21,671 nucleotides of DNA, taken from assembly GCA_030044475.1 (NCBI GenBank), contig JASHVP010000171.1:1-21671 (forward strand). Direction: 5' to 3'. Shown here in pieces: positions 7,301-15,143 of this stretch. The position numbers and the translations under genes are program-made. The notes beneath the pieces were generated by a model, which saw nothing but the letters and a program-made list of their open reading frames with translations, ran no database searches and was not told the origin of the DNA. Within the stretch, counting starts at the first letter, position 1. Each line of letters starts with the position of its first letter. The DNA comes from Thermoplasmata archaeon. GTDB taxonomy: Archaea > Thermoplasmatota > Thermoplasmata > Lutacidiplasmatales > UBA184.

Positions 7301-8797
7301 TCAGCCGGCGTCCGCGACCCGCTCCCGGCCGGCCGCGAGGGCGGCGGGGAGCTCGTCGATCACGTCGCTCGCGAGGAGGCCGTAGCTCTTCCGGGCCGCG
7401 ACCCGCAGCCCGGCCTCCCCCACCCAGTAGGCCCCGAGCCGGGCCGCGTGGAGCGCCGGGACGCCCTGGGCGAGCAGGCTCGCGACCACGCCCCCGAGGA
7501 CGTCGCCGGCCCCGCCGACGGTCATCGCCGGATGGTGGTGCGCGTTCTCGCACACGACCGCCCCGTCCGTGAGCACGTCCGGGTCTCCCTTGGCGAGCAG
7601 GACCAGGTGCCGGTCGCGAGCGGCGGCCGCGACCCGTTCGGCCCGCTCGGCCGCCCCCACCGCCGCCGGGACGGCGAAGATCCGCTCGAGCTCGCCCGCG
7701 TTCGGGGTCGCGACGAGCGGTCGGGCCGCGCCGTCCTCCGGCACGCGGTCGGGCGGCGGAAGCGCGAGCAGTCCGTCGGCGTCGACCAGGAGCGGGACCG
7801 TCCCGACGAGCTCGTGCTCGATCGCCCGGAGCGCCGCGACCGTCTCGGGGTGCGCGCCCGCGCCCATCCCGACCGCGACCGCCCGAGGCGCGGCCTCTCG
7901 CACGAACGCCACGATCTCGGCGACGTCGGTCTCGCGAAAGCGGTCCGCGCCCACGGGTCGGACGACCAGGTCCGGGGCGAACGCCTGGACCCGCTCGGCC
8001 GCGCCTTCGGGAGCCAGGATCGTCGCCCGCTCCGCTCCGGAGCGGAGCGCCGCCAGGCCGGCGAGGGCGGGCGCTCCCGCGTACGGGCCCCCGCCGATCA
8101 CGATCAGGCGACCCGATCGACCGCGGGTCGCCGTCGGGGCCCGGAAGAACCGGAACTCCCCCGGCCCGGTACGACGCCACGCCTCCTCCGGGATCCCGAT
8201 CCCGCGGACGGTCACCTCCCCCGCGGTGGCGGGGTCCATCTCCTCCTTGACCGCGGTCAGCGCGACCGTCCACTCCGGATGCAACCCGTCCGGATCGCGG
8301 GCGCCCGTGGGCAGGTCGATCGCCAAGACCGGCGCCCCGGATTGCCGGATCGCCTCGACCGCGTCCCGGATCGGGGGACGGAGCGGAGAGCTCTGCCCGG
8401 TCCCGAGCAGGGCGTCGATCACGAGGGGGAGGGCCCGAAGCTCGTCCGGGCTCGGGACCCTCAGATGGACGGGGACAGTCCGTTCGATCCGCTCGTAGCA
8501 CCGACGGGCGGACCGGGAGCGGATCTCCCCGGGGGGTCGGACGAGCCAGAGCTCCGGTTGGAATCCCCACTGCCGGAGGTAGAAGGCGGCGCACGTCCCG
8601 TCCCCCCCGTTGTTGCCGGGGCCCGCCACCACGCCGACCCGGGCCGGAGCGGCCGGAAGATGCCGCGTCGCCTCCTCGGCCACCGCTCGCCCGGCGTGCT
8701 CCATGAGGGCGTCGAGCGAGACGCCCAGCGCGACCGCGTTCTGCTCGACCACGGAGATCTCCGCCGCCGAGAGCGGTCGGGTTCCGGCCGCCCACAT
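7301..8797 (-). CDS. nnr: Bifunctional NAD(P)H-hydrate epimerase / ADP-dependent dehydratase
   Basis: At 498 residues this is the full two-domain Nnr repair enzyme. The N-terminal YjeF/epimerase domain contains AGPGNNGGDG at 58-67. The C-terminal ribokinase-like dehydratase domain shows GGGPYAGAPALAG, TPNAGE, LLAKGDPDVLTDG and the catalytic GGAGDVLGG, with D432 as the conserved aspartate; many homologues read GTGD at this site. The enzyme converts damaged NADHX and NADPHX back to NAD(P)H: the first domain interconverts epimers and the second dehydrates the S form using ADP. The ATG lies 4 nt after the stop of the aIF1A gene, so the two probably form one operon. I see no truncation or missing domain. 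Confidence 0.94.
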   Translation of the reverse strand: MWAAGTRPLSAAEISVVEQNAVALGVSLDALMEHAGRAVAEEATRHLPAAPARVGVVAGPGNNGGDGTCAAFYLRQWGFQPELWLVRPPGEIRSRSARRCYERIERTVPVHLRVPSPDELRALPLVIDALLGTGQSSPLRPPIRDAVEAIRQSGAPVLAIDLPTGARDPDGLHPEWTVALTAVKEEMDPATAGEVTVRGIGIPEEAWRRTGPGEFRFFRAPTATRGRSGRLIVIGGGPYAGAPALAGLAALRSGAERATILAPEGAAERVQAFAPDLVVRPVGADRFRETDVAEIVAFVREAAPRAVAVGMGAGAHPETVAALRAIEHELVGTVPLLVDADGLLALPPPDRVPEDGAARPLVATPNAGELERIFAVPAAVGAAERAERVAAAARDRHLVLLAKGDPDVLTDGAVVCENAHHHPAMTVGGAGDVLGGVVASLLAQGVPALHAARLGAYWVGEAGLRVAARKSYGLLASDVIDELPAALAAGRERVADAG

Positions 8798-8801
8798 CGG
8801 G

Positions 8802-9218
8802 CTACGCCGGGGTCGTGGTCTCGGCGGGAGCGTCCGGGGTGGAGAAGAGGTTCACCGAGGCGGGAAGCAGGTTCCGCCGCGCCAGGTACTGCGCCTGGGT
8901 GCGGCTGTAGCGGAACAGGATGTCGGCCTTCCCTTCCTGGAACCCCCACGGCCGCAGGATCAGAAGGTCGCCCTCGCGGATCCACATCTTCTTCTTCATC
9001 TTCCCCGTGATCCGCCCCATCCGCGAGGTCCCGTCCTCGCACATCACGCGGATCCGGGCCGCACCGAGCAGTTGGCTCGCGACGCCGAAGCACTCGCCCC
9101 GCGGTCGCCTCGGCAACGGCAGGCGTCCGACCTCCTCCCCGCCCTCCACGACCTCGACCGTCGGAGGAGTCTCCTCCTCGGGGGGAGGCGCGGCGGGCGT
9201 CTCGGGAGCGTCGGGCAC
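8802..9218 (-). CDS. eif1A: Translation initiation factor aIF1A
   Basis: The core from about residue 45 is a typical S1-like OB fold of archaeal initiation factor 1A: CFGVASQLLGAARIRVMCED, RMGRITGKMKKKMWIREGD, then LILRPWGF and ADILFRYSRTQ. aIF1A binds the small ribosomal subunit A site and helps start-codon selection. The N-terminus carries an acidic, proline-rich stretch of roughly 30 residues, longer than the short tail usual in the family. Start choice: an upstream in-frame GTG at 9239 overlaps the A/T box TTGAAATAG (9247-9239), so it would lie before the expected transcription start. The GTG at 9218 is 20 nt after the box and is preferred; the product is then 138 residues. nnr follows after 4 nt. 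Identity is firm, the start is moderately supported. Confidence 0.92.
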   Translation of the reverse strand: MPDAPETPAAPPPEEETPPTVEVVEGGEEVGRLPLPRRPRGECFGVASQLLGAARIRVMCEDGTSRMGRITGKMKKKMWIREGDLLILRPWGFQEGKADILFRYSRTQAQYLARRNLLPASVNLFSTPDAPAETTTPA

Positions 9219-9238
9219 GACTCTAGGAGCCGGGGGCA

Positions 9239-9247
9239 CTATTTCAA
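9239..9247 (-). promoter_or_regulatory. TATA-like box for the aIF1A-nnr operon
   Basis: On the minus strand the bases read TTGAAATAG. The box ends 20 nt before the GTG at 9218 and overlaps the TGA stop of the amidohydrolase gene upstream. It argues for a promoter of the aIF1A-nnr pair separate from the amidohydrolase gene. Confidence 0.45.
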
Positions 9248-10095
9248 GAGGGGGGAGCCCGGGGAAAGACGGAGAGCGGATTCTCCTCGAGAATCCGGTG
9301 TTGGACGTCGTCCGGGAGCGGGAGCGCGCGGAACGCCGCGAGGTTCGCCCCGATGTCCTTCACGCCGGGGCCCGGCCAGTCCGTTCCGAACAGGACCTTC
9401 TCGGACAGGCGCTCGAGCTGCGGGAAGTAGTCGAGCAGCCGAGCGGGAGGGACTCCGGAGACCTCGAGCCAGACGTTCGGGAACCGGCGGGCCAAGAACA
9501 TCGCGGCCTCCATCCAGAGCGGGCGGCCCCCGTGCGCGAGGACGAGGGTGAGGTCGGGAAAGTCGAGGGCGACGTCCTCGACGAGGAGTGGGTCGGCGAA
9601 CCGGTTCCGCGCGCGGGGAAACACCGAGGTGCCGGTGTGGACGATCACCGGGAGCCGCTCCCGCGCGCACGCCGCGTAGAGGTCGCGTAGCCCGGGAAGC
9701 ACCCCGTCGGTGTACGCGTTCGGACGGAACAGCTGGTGCGGCGGATGCAGCTTAACCGCCCGGAGATGCAAGTCGCGGGCGAGCCGGTGGACCTCGGCGG
9801 CGGGGTCGGGGTGGTCCGGACGGATTCCCCCGGTCGCCAACAGGCGCCGCGGGTCGGCGGAGGCGTACTCGCTGGCGAAGGTGTTCGCGGCTTCCGTGTA
9901 CCCGATGACGTCGGGGGCGACGTAGTTCACGAGCACCGCCCGCTCGACACCGCTCCGGTCGAGATACTCCAGGAATCGCTCCGGGTGGTGGACCATCTCC
10001 GCCGTCGCCGGGTCGAGGTGGGTGAGAAGTCGCAGGGCGTCGGGTCGCATCTCCCACGTCGGGTTGATGTGGACATGGCAGTCGGTGACGCCCAT
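9244..10095 (-). CDS. Amidohydrolase-family metal-dependent hydrolase
   Basis: The 283-residue protein fits the amidohydrolase-2 (COG2159) TIM-barrel family. The first strand carries DCHVHINP with the HxH metal pair at H7 and H9. Later strands show VKLHPP, VIVHTGT and LVLAHGG, and the barrel closes with VLFGTDWPGPG, whose aspartate is the usual last metal ligand or general base. Relatives include decarboxylases (ACMSD, OHCU and gamma-resorcylate types) and lactonases, so the reaction and substrate cannot be named. The ATG lies 22 nt after TTATATC, suggesting a leaderless mRNA, although a GGGGAGG sequence 2 nt before the ATG also resembles a ribosome binding site. The gene lies upstream of aIF1A on the same strand but probably has its own promoter. 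Confidence 0.85.
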   Translation of the reverse strand: MGVTDCHVHINPTWEMRPDALRLLTHLDPATAEMVHHPERFLEYLDRSGVERAVLVNYVAPDVIGYTEAANTFASEYASADPRRLLATGGIRPDHPDPAAEVHRLARDLHLRAVKLHPPHQLFRPNAYTDGVLPGLRDLYAACARERLPVIVHTGTSVFPRARNRFADPLLVEDVALDFPDLTLVLAHGGRPLWMEAAMFLARRFPNVWLEVSGVPPARLLDYFPQLERLSEKVLFGTDWPGPGVKDIGANLAAFRALPLPDDVQHRILEENPLSVFPRAPPS

Positions 10096-10117
10096 TTCCT
10101 CCCCGGACCGGCCCCGC

Positions 10118-10124
10118 GATATAA
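10118..10124 (-). promoter_or_regulatory. TATA box for the amidohydrolase gene
   Basis: TTATATC on the minus strand is a good archaeal TATA box. It ends 22 nt before the ATG at 10095, the distance seen for several other genes in this window. Confidence 0.55.
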
Positions 10125-10163
10125 CGGACGGGCCCGTGCCGGGCGCTCCGCTCCGGCAGAGAG

Positions 10164-10169
10164 TTTATC
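10164..10169 (+). promoter_or_regulatory. TATA-like box for the PH-domain gene
   Basis: TTTATC ends 24 nt before the ATG at 10194 in otherwise GC-rich DNA. This fits a leaderless archaeal promoter. It lies about 40 nt from the divergent amidohydrolase box, so the 98-nt spacer holds two separate promoters. Confidence 0.5.
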
Positions 10170-10193
10170 CCCCCCGAGGCCCCGGCGGGGTCG

Positions 10194-10799
10194 ATGGTCG
10201 CGACGAGCGCCCCCCGGGCGATGCCGCGGTTGCTGAAGGCGACGTACCTGGCCGACCAGGAGGCGCTGCTCGACGAGACACGGGCCACCGCGCTCTTCTA
10301 CTTCCCCGGCCCGATCCTCCTCCTCCTGATCTTCGGGCTGCTCACCTGGTTCTCGCTCGCGGCGGTGCACAACTGGCCGGGCCAGATCGCGGGCTTCTCG
10401 ACGTACTTCCGAAAGCTGGGCTCGTGGAAGCACTACGTGGTCGACCTGTTCCTGGTCCTCGACCTGATCGCGGTGCTCTTCCTGCTCGTGCGCTACCTGC
10501 GGTGGGTGCGAACGGTCTACGCGGTGACGTCCCGCCGCGTGATCGTCCAGCGCGGGATCCTGAGCCGCGACTTCGACGAGATCCCGGTCTCCCAGGTCCG
10601 CGGCGTGGACGTCCATCAGTCGCTCGGGCAGAGGATCCTCGGGTACGGGACGGTCCGGGTGAGCTCGGAAGGCGGGTCCCGGCTCGGGAACGAGGACTGG
10701 AAGGGGATTCCGAAGCCGTTCCGGTTCCAAAAGCTGATCGAGAACTCCACGATCGGGACGCCGTCCGGGCCCTCGGCTCCGGTCCCTCCGGTCCGCTGA
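10194..10799 (+). CDS. Membrane protein with bacterial-type PH domain (YdbS/DUF304-like)
   Basis: The 201-residue protein has two hydrophobic segments, about residues 33-55 and 81-103, followed by a cytoplasmic PH-like domain. The hallmark is YAVTSRRVIVQRGILSRDF, then IPVSQVRGVDVHQSLGQRIL and GYGTVRVSSEGG, at about residues 109-161. This is the common bPH_2 architecture. The biochemical role of this family is poorly known; membrane-associated binding or scaffolding is the usual suggestion. The last 15 residues are proline/serine-rich and probably disordered. It has its own A/T box and is followed 59 nt later by the FixC-like gene, which also has a box, so cotranscription is not required. The family call is firm; no specific function is claimed. 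Confidence 0.85.
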   Translation: MVATSAPRAMPRLLKATYLADQEALLDETRATALFYFPGPILLLLIFGLLTWFSLAAVHNWPGQIAGFSTYFRKLGSWKHYVVDLFLVLDLIAVLFLLVRYLRWVRTVYAVTSRRVIVQRGILSRDFDEIPVSQVRGVDVHQSLGQRILGYGTVRVSSEGGSRLGNEDWKGIPKPFRFQKLIENSTIGTPSGPSAPVPPVR

Positions 10800-10824
10800 G
10801 TGCCCCGAGGGACCCGCCGCACCG

Positions 10825-10830
10825 TTAAAT
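10825..10830 (+). promoter_or_regulatory. TATA-like box for the FixC-like gene
   Basis: TTAAAT lies 28 nt before the ATG at 10859. It is followed by a GC-rich spacer with an inverted repeat (GCGCCGC and GCGGCGC, separated by CTC). The spacing suggests a leaderless or very short-leader transcript. Confidence 0.45.
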
Positions 10831-10858
10831 CCGCGGCGCCGCCTCGCGGCGCTCGGCG

Positions 10859-12160
10859 ATGACGGACGACTTCGACGCGATCGTCGTCGGCGCGGGGATG
10901 GGCGGCTGTTCGGCCGCGGTCCGCCTCGCCCAGGGCGGTGCGAACGTCCTGCTGCTCGAGCGCGGCGCCGAGCCCGGCGCGAAGAATCTCTCGGGAGGGG
11001 TCCTGTGGGGGAACGACCTCGCCCGGATCCTCCCGAACTGGCAGACGGAGATGCCGGTGGAGCGGCACCTCGTCCGCAAGCGGTTCGGGTTCCTCACTCC
11101 CGACCGGGCGGTCTCTTTCGACCTCGACGACGGGGCGTGGCGACAGCCGCCGTACGTGGCGCACACGGTGCTCCGGGCGCGGACCGACGCCTGGCTGGCG
11201 AAGCAGGCGGAGGCGGCGGGCGCGACGGTGGTGACGTCGGTCCCGGTCGAACGTCTCGCCTGGGACGGGCCGCGCGTTCGCGGCGTCGTCCAGGGGGGCG
11301 AGACGATGACCGCGCCGATCACGATCGTGGCCGACGGCGCCAACTCGCGGGTGGCCCTCGGGACCCCGATCCGGCCGAACCCCCGCCTCGACGGCGGGGC
11401 GACGGAACTCGGCATCAAGGAGGTCTACCATCTCGACCCGACCGTACTGCAGGACCGATTCCAGGTCGGTGCCGATGAGGGCCACGCCGAGGAGTGGGTC
11501 ACCGGCATCTTCCCGCCCGGCGTCTTGGCCGGAGGGTTCCTCTACACGAATCGCGACACCCTCTCGCTCGGCGTGATCGTGAACCTCGCGTCGCTGTTCG
11601 GCCGGCAGGTCGCGTCGCACGACCTGATCGAGAGGTTCAAGGCGCACCCGGCGATCCAGCGCCGGCTCCAGGGGGCGGAGCTGGTCGAGTACGGAGCGAA
11701 GCTGATCAGCTCGGGGTGGGCGAGTCGGCCGGCGGCCTTCCACGGCGACGGCTGGCTGGTCGTGGGGGATGCCGCCGGGTTCGTCTTCTCGAACGGCCTC
11801 GTGATCCAGGGAATGAACTACGCGGTCCGTTCCGGCCTCGCGGCCGCCGAGACGGCGCTGGCCGCGAAGGCGGCCGGCCGCGCGTCTCCCGCCCAGCTCG
11901 CCGAGTACGACGGCCGGCTCGAGGCGGACGGGGTCCTCCCGGATCTCCGCGACTTCGCGCGGATGGACCGCGTCAAGTGGAACCCCCGCTTCTACACGGC
12001 GTACCCGAAGTTCGCCGCCGAGCTTCTCCACGCGATGATGACGGAGACGGGCCAGCGGAAGCGGCCGATCCGCCACCTGGTGCGGGCGGCCCAGCGGGCC
12101 GCGGGGATCTCGAGCGTCACCTTGCTCAAGGACGGACTCGAAATGGCCCGCGACCTGTAG
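10859..12160 (+). CDS. fixC: FixC-like electron transfer flavoprotein:quinone oxidoreductase
   Basis: The 433-residue flavoprotein begins with the FAD-binding Rossmann motif VVGAGMGGCSAA (residues 9-20). It continues with the ETF-QO/FixC signature KNLSGGVLWGNDL, and the C-terminal FAD motif WLVVGDAAGFVFSNGLVIQG lies near residue 300. Length matches FixC rather than ETF-QO, which is longer because it carries a C-terminal 4Fe-4S ferredoxin domain. In Fix/EtfABCX systems that cluster is on a separate FixX protein, yet no fixX follows: the next gene starts on the opposite strand after 15 nt. The likely job is moving electrons from EtfAB, encoded convergently next door, to a quinone. A geranylgeranyl-reductase-like relative is the main alternative, but the SGG motif and the ETF neighbours favour FixC. 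Confidence 0.85.
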   Translation: MTDDFDAIVVGAGMGGCSAAVRLAQGGANVLLLERGAEPGAKNLSGGVLWGNDLARILPNWQTEMPVERHLVRKRFGFLTPDRAVSFDLDDGAWRQPPYVAHTVLRARTDAWLAKQAEAAGATVVTSVPVERLAWDGPRVRGVVQGGETMTAPITIVADGANSRVALGTPIRPNPRLDGGATELGIKEVYHLDPTVLQDRFQVGADEGHAEEWVTGIFPPGVLAGGFLYTNRDTLSLGVIVNLASLFGRQVASHDLIERFKAHPAIQRRLQGAELVEYGAKLISSGWASRPAAFHGDGWLVVGDAAGFVFSNGLVIQGMNYAVRSGLAAAETALAAKAAGRASPAQLAEYDGRLEADGVLPDLRDFARMDRVKWNPRFYTAYPKFAAELLHAMMTETGQRKRPIRHLVRAAQRAAGISSVTLLKDGLEMARDL

Positions 12161-12175
12161 GGGCCCCGCGCCGTC

Positions 12176-13162
12176 TCACGTGGCCCGCACGCGGCGGATC
12201 TCCGCCGTGAGCGCCGGCACGATCTCGAACAGGTCGCCGACGACGCCGTAGTCGGCGACCCGAAAGATCGGAGCCGACGCGTCGGAGTTGATCGCGACGA
12301 TCACGCGGGAGCTGACCATCCCGACGAGATGTTGGATCGCGCCGGAGATCCCGACCGCGATGTACAGCTGCGGGGAGACCGCCTTGCCGGTCTGCCCGAC
12401 CTGGAGCGACCCGGGACGCCACCCGGCGTCCGTGACCGCCCGCGAGGCGCCGACCGCGGCCCCGAGCGAGGCGGCGAGCTCTTCGACCAGGTGGAAGTTC
12501 TCCGGGCCGCGCAGTCCGCGCCCGCCCGAGACGACGATCGCCGCATCGGAGAGGCCCGGTCCGGCGCCCGCCGCGGCCGACTCCACGCCGGTTCGGATCG
12601 GGCCGAGGAGCGGCGCGGGCAGGTCGGCGGCCGGCACCACCTCGATCGGGGGGGTTGGGCCATCCGACGCGGGCGTCGGAAACGCGTGCGGTCGAATGGC
12701 CAGGACCACGCGCGGACCCCCGAGGACCCGGGTCTCGGTCGCGCGCCCCCCGAAGACCGGTCGACGGACCCGAACCGACTCTCCCTCGGGCGCGACCTCG
12801 GTCACGCCGGTCGCGACCGCCCCGTCCCATCGCGCGGCGACCCGCCCGGCGATCTCCCGGCCGAAGGTCGTGCCGCCGACGACGACGACCCCGACGCCGA
12901 TCCGAGCGGCCGTGGCGGCGGCCTGCACCGCGAGGACCGCCGGCGGGCCGGCATCGAAGCGGGGGTCCTCGACGACCACCACGCGGGCGACGCCGCTGCG
13001 AGCGAGCTCACCGGCCGCCGTCCGGGCCGAGCGGCCCGCGAGGAGAACGGAGACGCCCGCGGGCGAGCCCGACACGATCGCCGCGGCGCCGATCGCCTCG
13101 TGGGTCGCCCCCGCGAGGCGGCCCTGCGAGAGCTCTCCGACGACCAGCGCCGTCCGCGTCAC
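12176..13162 (-). CDS. etfA: Electron transfer flavoprotein alpha subunit
   Basis: The 328-residue protein has the EtfA layout: an N-terminal alpha/beta domain starting TRTALVVGELSQGRL, then the C-terminal FAD-binding domain. The latter contains SGGRGLRGPENF, GQTGKAVSPQLYIAVGISG from residue 256, IQHLVGM, and SAPIFRVADYGVVGD near the end. These are the conserved FAD-contacting blocks. With EtfB it forms a soluble heterodimer that takes electrons from acyl-CoA dehydrogenases. The GTG start overlaps the TGA of etfB (GTGA), so translation is coupled. The gene converges on fixC with a 15-nt gap. Whether this ETF is of the simple or electron-bifurcating type is not decided by these motifs. Confidence 0.94.
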   Translation of the reverse strand: MTRTALVVGELSQGRLAGATHEAIGAAAIVSGSPAGVSVLLAGRSARTAAGELARSGVARVVVVEDPRFDAGPPAVLAVQAAATAARIGVGVVVVGGTTFGREIAGRVAARWDGAVATGVTEVAPEGESVRVRRPVFGGRATETRVLGGPRVVLAIRPHAFPTPASDGPTPPIEVVPAADLPAPLLGPIRTGVESAAAGAGPGLSDAAIVVSGGRGLRGPENFHLVEELAASLGAAVGASRAVTDAGWRPGSLQVGQTGKAVSPQLYIAVGISGAIQHLVGMVSSRVIVAINSDASAPIFRVADYGVVGDLFEIVPALTAEIRRVRAT

Positions 13163-13938
13163 GGGAGGACCTTCGCCTCCTCGCGGAGCGCCCGCACCAG
13201 CCTCGTGGCCGCCTCGTCCGCCGTTTTGTACTCGATCATCTTCGCGCCGGTCCGCGGGGGCGGAAGCTCGAACCGGCGCGGTGAGCTCGCCGGGTCGGCA
13301 GCGGCCGAGGGAGGGGTCACTCGGGCGATGGGGGCTTTGCGCGACTTGAGGATCGCGGGCAGCTTGGCCGTCCGCGGGTCGTTCCAGGCCTGTTGGAGGC
13401 CCAGCACGCACGGCGCCGGAACCGTCCAACTCTCGAGGCCGGCTTCCGACGCCCGCTTCAGCGAGAAGCGCGACGCACCGGCGTTCCATCGGACGTCGAG
13501 GACGTAGCTGAGGTCCGGCACTCCGAGGAGCTCCCCGAGGGCCGCGGGCACGACGCCGGCCTCGTTGTCCCCGGCCTGCTTCCCGCAGAGCACGAGGTCG
13601 GGCGAGTGGGGCGAGATCGCCGAGGCGAGCGCTCGGGCCGCCGACAGGGGCTCGTCCGCCGAGGCGGCCGGGACGTCGACCCACGTGGCGACGTCGCAGC
13701 CGAGCGCGAGCGCCGCCCGGAGGACCTCCTCGGTCCGGGGCGCGGGACCGCACGCGACCACATGGACCCGGGAGCCGGGGATCGACTCCCGGAGCAACAG
13801 CGCTTGCTCGACCGCCGACTCGTCGTAGCCGGCGAGGACGTACTTCACGCCCTCCGGATCGAGCGCGGTTCCCGCGGCGTCGGGACGCAACCGCGTCTCG
13901 GCCTCGGGCACCGGCTTGACGCAGACGACGATCTCCAC
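13159..13938 (-). CDS. etfB: Electron transfer flavoprotein beta subunit
   Basis: The 259-residue protein starts with EIVVCVKPVPEAE, then DPEGVKYVLAGYDESAVEQA at 28-47 and CGKQAGDNEAGVVPAALGE at 118-136. These are the EtfB blocks around the AMP/nucleotide site, where many homologues read GKQAIDDD. The C-terminal helical arm (DEAATRLVRALREE) is the part that docks on acyl-CoA dehydrogenase partners in known ETFs. The start is GTG at 13938, with a GGGAGG ribosome-binding-like sequence at 13951-13946 in the 17-nt gap after the dehydrogenase stop. The gene order acyl-CoA dehydrogenase, etfB, etfA strongly suggests that this dehydrogenase is a direct electron donor. Confidence 0.94.
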   Translation of the reverse strand: MEIVVCVKPVPEAETRLRPDAAGTALDPEGVKYVLAGYDESAVEQALLLRESIPGSRVHVVACGPAPRTEEVLRAALALGCDVATWVDVPAASADEPLSAARALASAISPHSPDLVLCGKQAGDNEAGVVPAALGELLGVPDLSYVLDVRWNAGASRFSLKRASEAGLESWTVPAPCVLGLQQAWNDPRTAKLPAILKSRKAPIARVTPPSAAADPASSPRRFELPPPRTGAKMIEYKTADEAATRLVRALREEAKVLP

Positions 13939-13955
13939 GGCCCGCCTCCCGGGAC

Positions 13956-15104
13956 CTAGGCGTACGCCCGGAGGAGCTCGCGCGCGATCACGGTCCGCTG
14001 GATCTCGTTCGCGCCCTCGTAGATCTGGGTGAGCTTCGCATCGCGCAGGAGCTTCTCGACCGGATACTCCTTCATGTACCCGTAGCCGCCGAACGTCTGG
14101 ATCGCTTCGTCGGCGACGTGGAGGGCCGCGTCGGACGCGAAGCACTTCGCGATCGACGACTCGAGCGTGCCCCGGGCGCCGTGATCGATCGCCCACGCCG
14201 CGTGCCACGTGAGCAGGCGGGCCGCGTGCACCGCCTGCGCCATGTTGGCGAGCTTGATTTGGATCGCCTGGTGCTCGGCGATCGCCTTGCCGAACGTCTG
14301 GCGCTTCAGCGAGTAGGCGGCCGCGTGGTCGAGCGCCGCCTGGGCGATGCCGGTCGCGAGGGCGCCGATCGGCGTCCGGGTCTGGTCGAGGGTCCGCATC
14401 GCGAGCGAGAAGCCATCCACTTCGGGGCCGAGCCGATCGGACTCCGGCACCCGCACCTCCTCGAACCGGACGGTGCTGGTGGACGAGGCGCGGTGTCCCA
14501 TCTTCTCCTCGTCCTTGCCGGGAAGGACGCCCGGGGCCGAGCGTGGGACGACGAACGCCGCGACGCCCTTGTGCCGGAGCGCGGGGTCGACCGTGGCGAA
14601 CACGGTGTAGAGGGAGGCGTGCGGCGCGTTCGTGATGAAGCATTTCTCGCCGTCGAGGACGTACCCGTCCCCGTCCTTTCGCGCCCGGGTCCGCAGCGCG
14701 CCGGCGTCGCTCCCTCCGGAAGGCTCGGTCAGGCAGAACGACGCGAGGTGGTACTCCCGGCAGAACGGCGCGAGGAACCGCTCCTTCTGCTCGGAGGTGC
14801 CGCCCAGGAGGATCGGTTCGAGGGCGAGGCAGTTCGCGATGATGGAGGTGGTCATCCCCGCGCACCCGTGCGCGAGCTCCTCGACGATCAGGCACTGGTC
14901 GAGCAGGGAGAGGCCACTTCCGCCGAACTCCGTCGGGACATTGAGATTCATGAGCCCCAGGTCGTACGCCTTCCGATAGATCTCCTCGGGGAACCGGGCC
15001 GCGCGATCGCACTCGGCCGCGTGGGGCGTCATCTCGGTCCGCGCGAACTTCCGGGCCAGGTCGCGGAGGCTCTCCTGCTCGGGCGAGAGCGAGAAATCGG
15101 GCAT
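13956..15104 (-). CDS. Acyl-CoA dehydrogenase (second copy, in the ETF operon)
   Basis: At 382 residues this is a standard short/medium-chain-type acyl-CoA dehydrogenase. The N-terminus reads FSLSPEQESLRDLAR, the flavin region has CLTEPSGGSDAGA, the C-terminal domain shows TFGGYGYMKEYPVEKLLRDA, and YEGANEIQR places the catalytic glutamate at E363. It oxidises an acyl-CoA to the enoyl-CoA and passes electrons to the ETF encoded immediately downstream (etfB starts 17 nt later). It is clearly a different paralogue from the dehydrogenase at 2446-3639, so the two probably cover different substrates. A TATA-like box (TGATATAG, 15143-15136) lies 31 nt upstream and is shared with larB on the other strand. 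Chain or branched-chain preference cannot be told. Confidence 0.95.
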   Translation of the reverse strand: MPDFSLSPEQESLRDLARKFARTEMTPHAAECDRAARFPEEIYRKAYDLGLMNLNVPTEFGGSGLSLLDQCLIVEELAHGCAGMTTSIIANCLALEPILLGGTSEQKERFLAPFCREYHLASFCLTEPSGGSDAGALRTRARKDGDGYVLDGEKCFITNAPHASLYTVFATVDPALRHKGVAAFVVPRSAPGVLPGKDEEKMGHRASSTSTVRFEEVRVPESDRLGPEVDGFSLAMRTLDQTRTPIGALATGIAQAALDHAAAYSLKRQTFGKAIAEHQAIQIKLANMAQAVHAARLLTWHAAWAIDHGARGTLESSIAKCFASDAALHVADEAIQTFGGYGYMKEYPVEKLLRDAKLTQIYEGANEIQRTVIARELLRAYA

Positions 15105-15135
15105 GGAGGACGAGCGGGCGTGCCACGAGAACCCG

Positions 15136-15143
15136 CTATATCA
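15136..15143. promoter_or_regulatory. Shared TATA box of the acd-etf / larB divergent promoter
   Basis: CTATATCA on the plus strand reads TGATATAG on the minus strand. It lies 20-21 nt before the ATG of larB at 15164 and 31 nt before the ATG of the acyl-CoA dehydrogenase at 15104. No second A/T patch is present in the 59-nt spacer, so one nearly palindromic box may drive both directions. Based on position only. Confidence 0.55.

Noticed and set aside
12161..12175. Possible fixX between fixC and etfA
   Set aside because: Only 15 bases separate the two stop codons, so no ferredoxin gene can fit.
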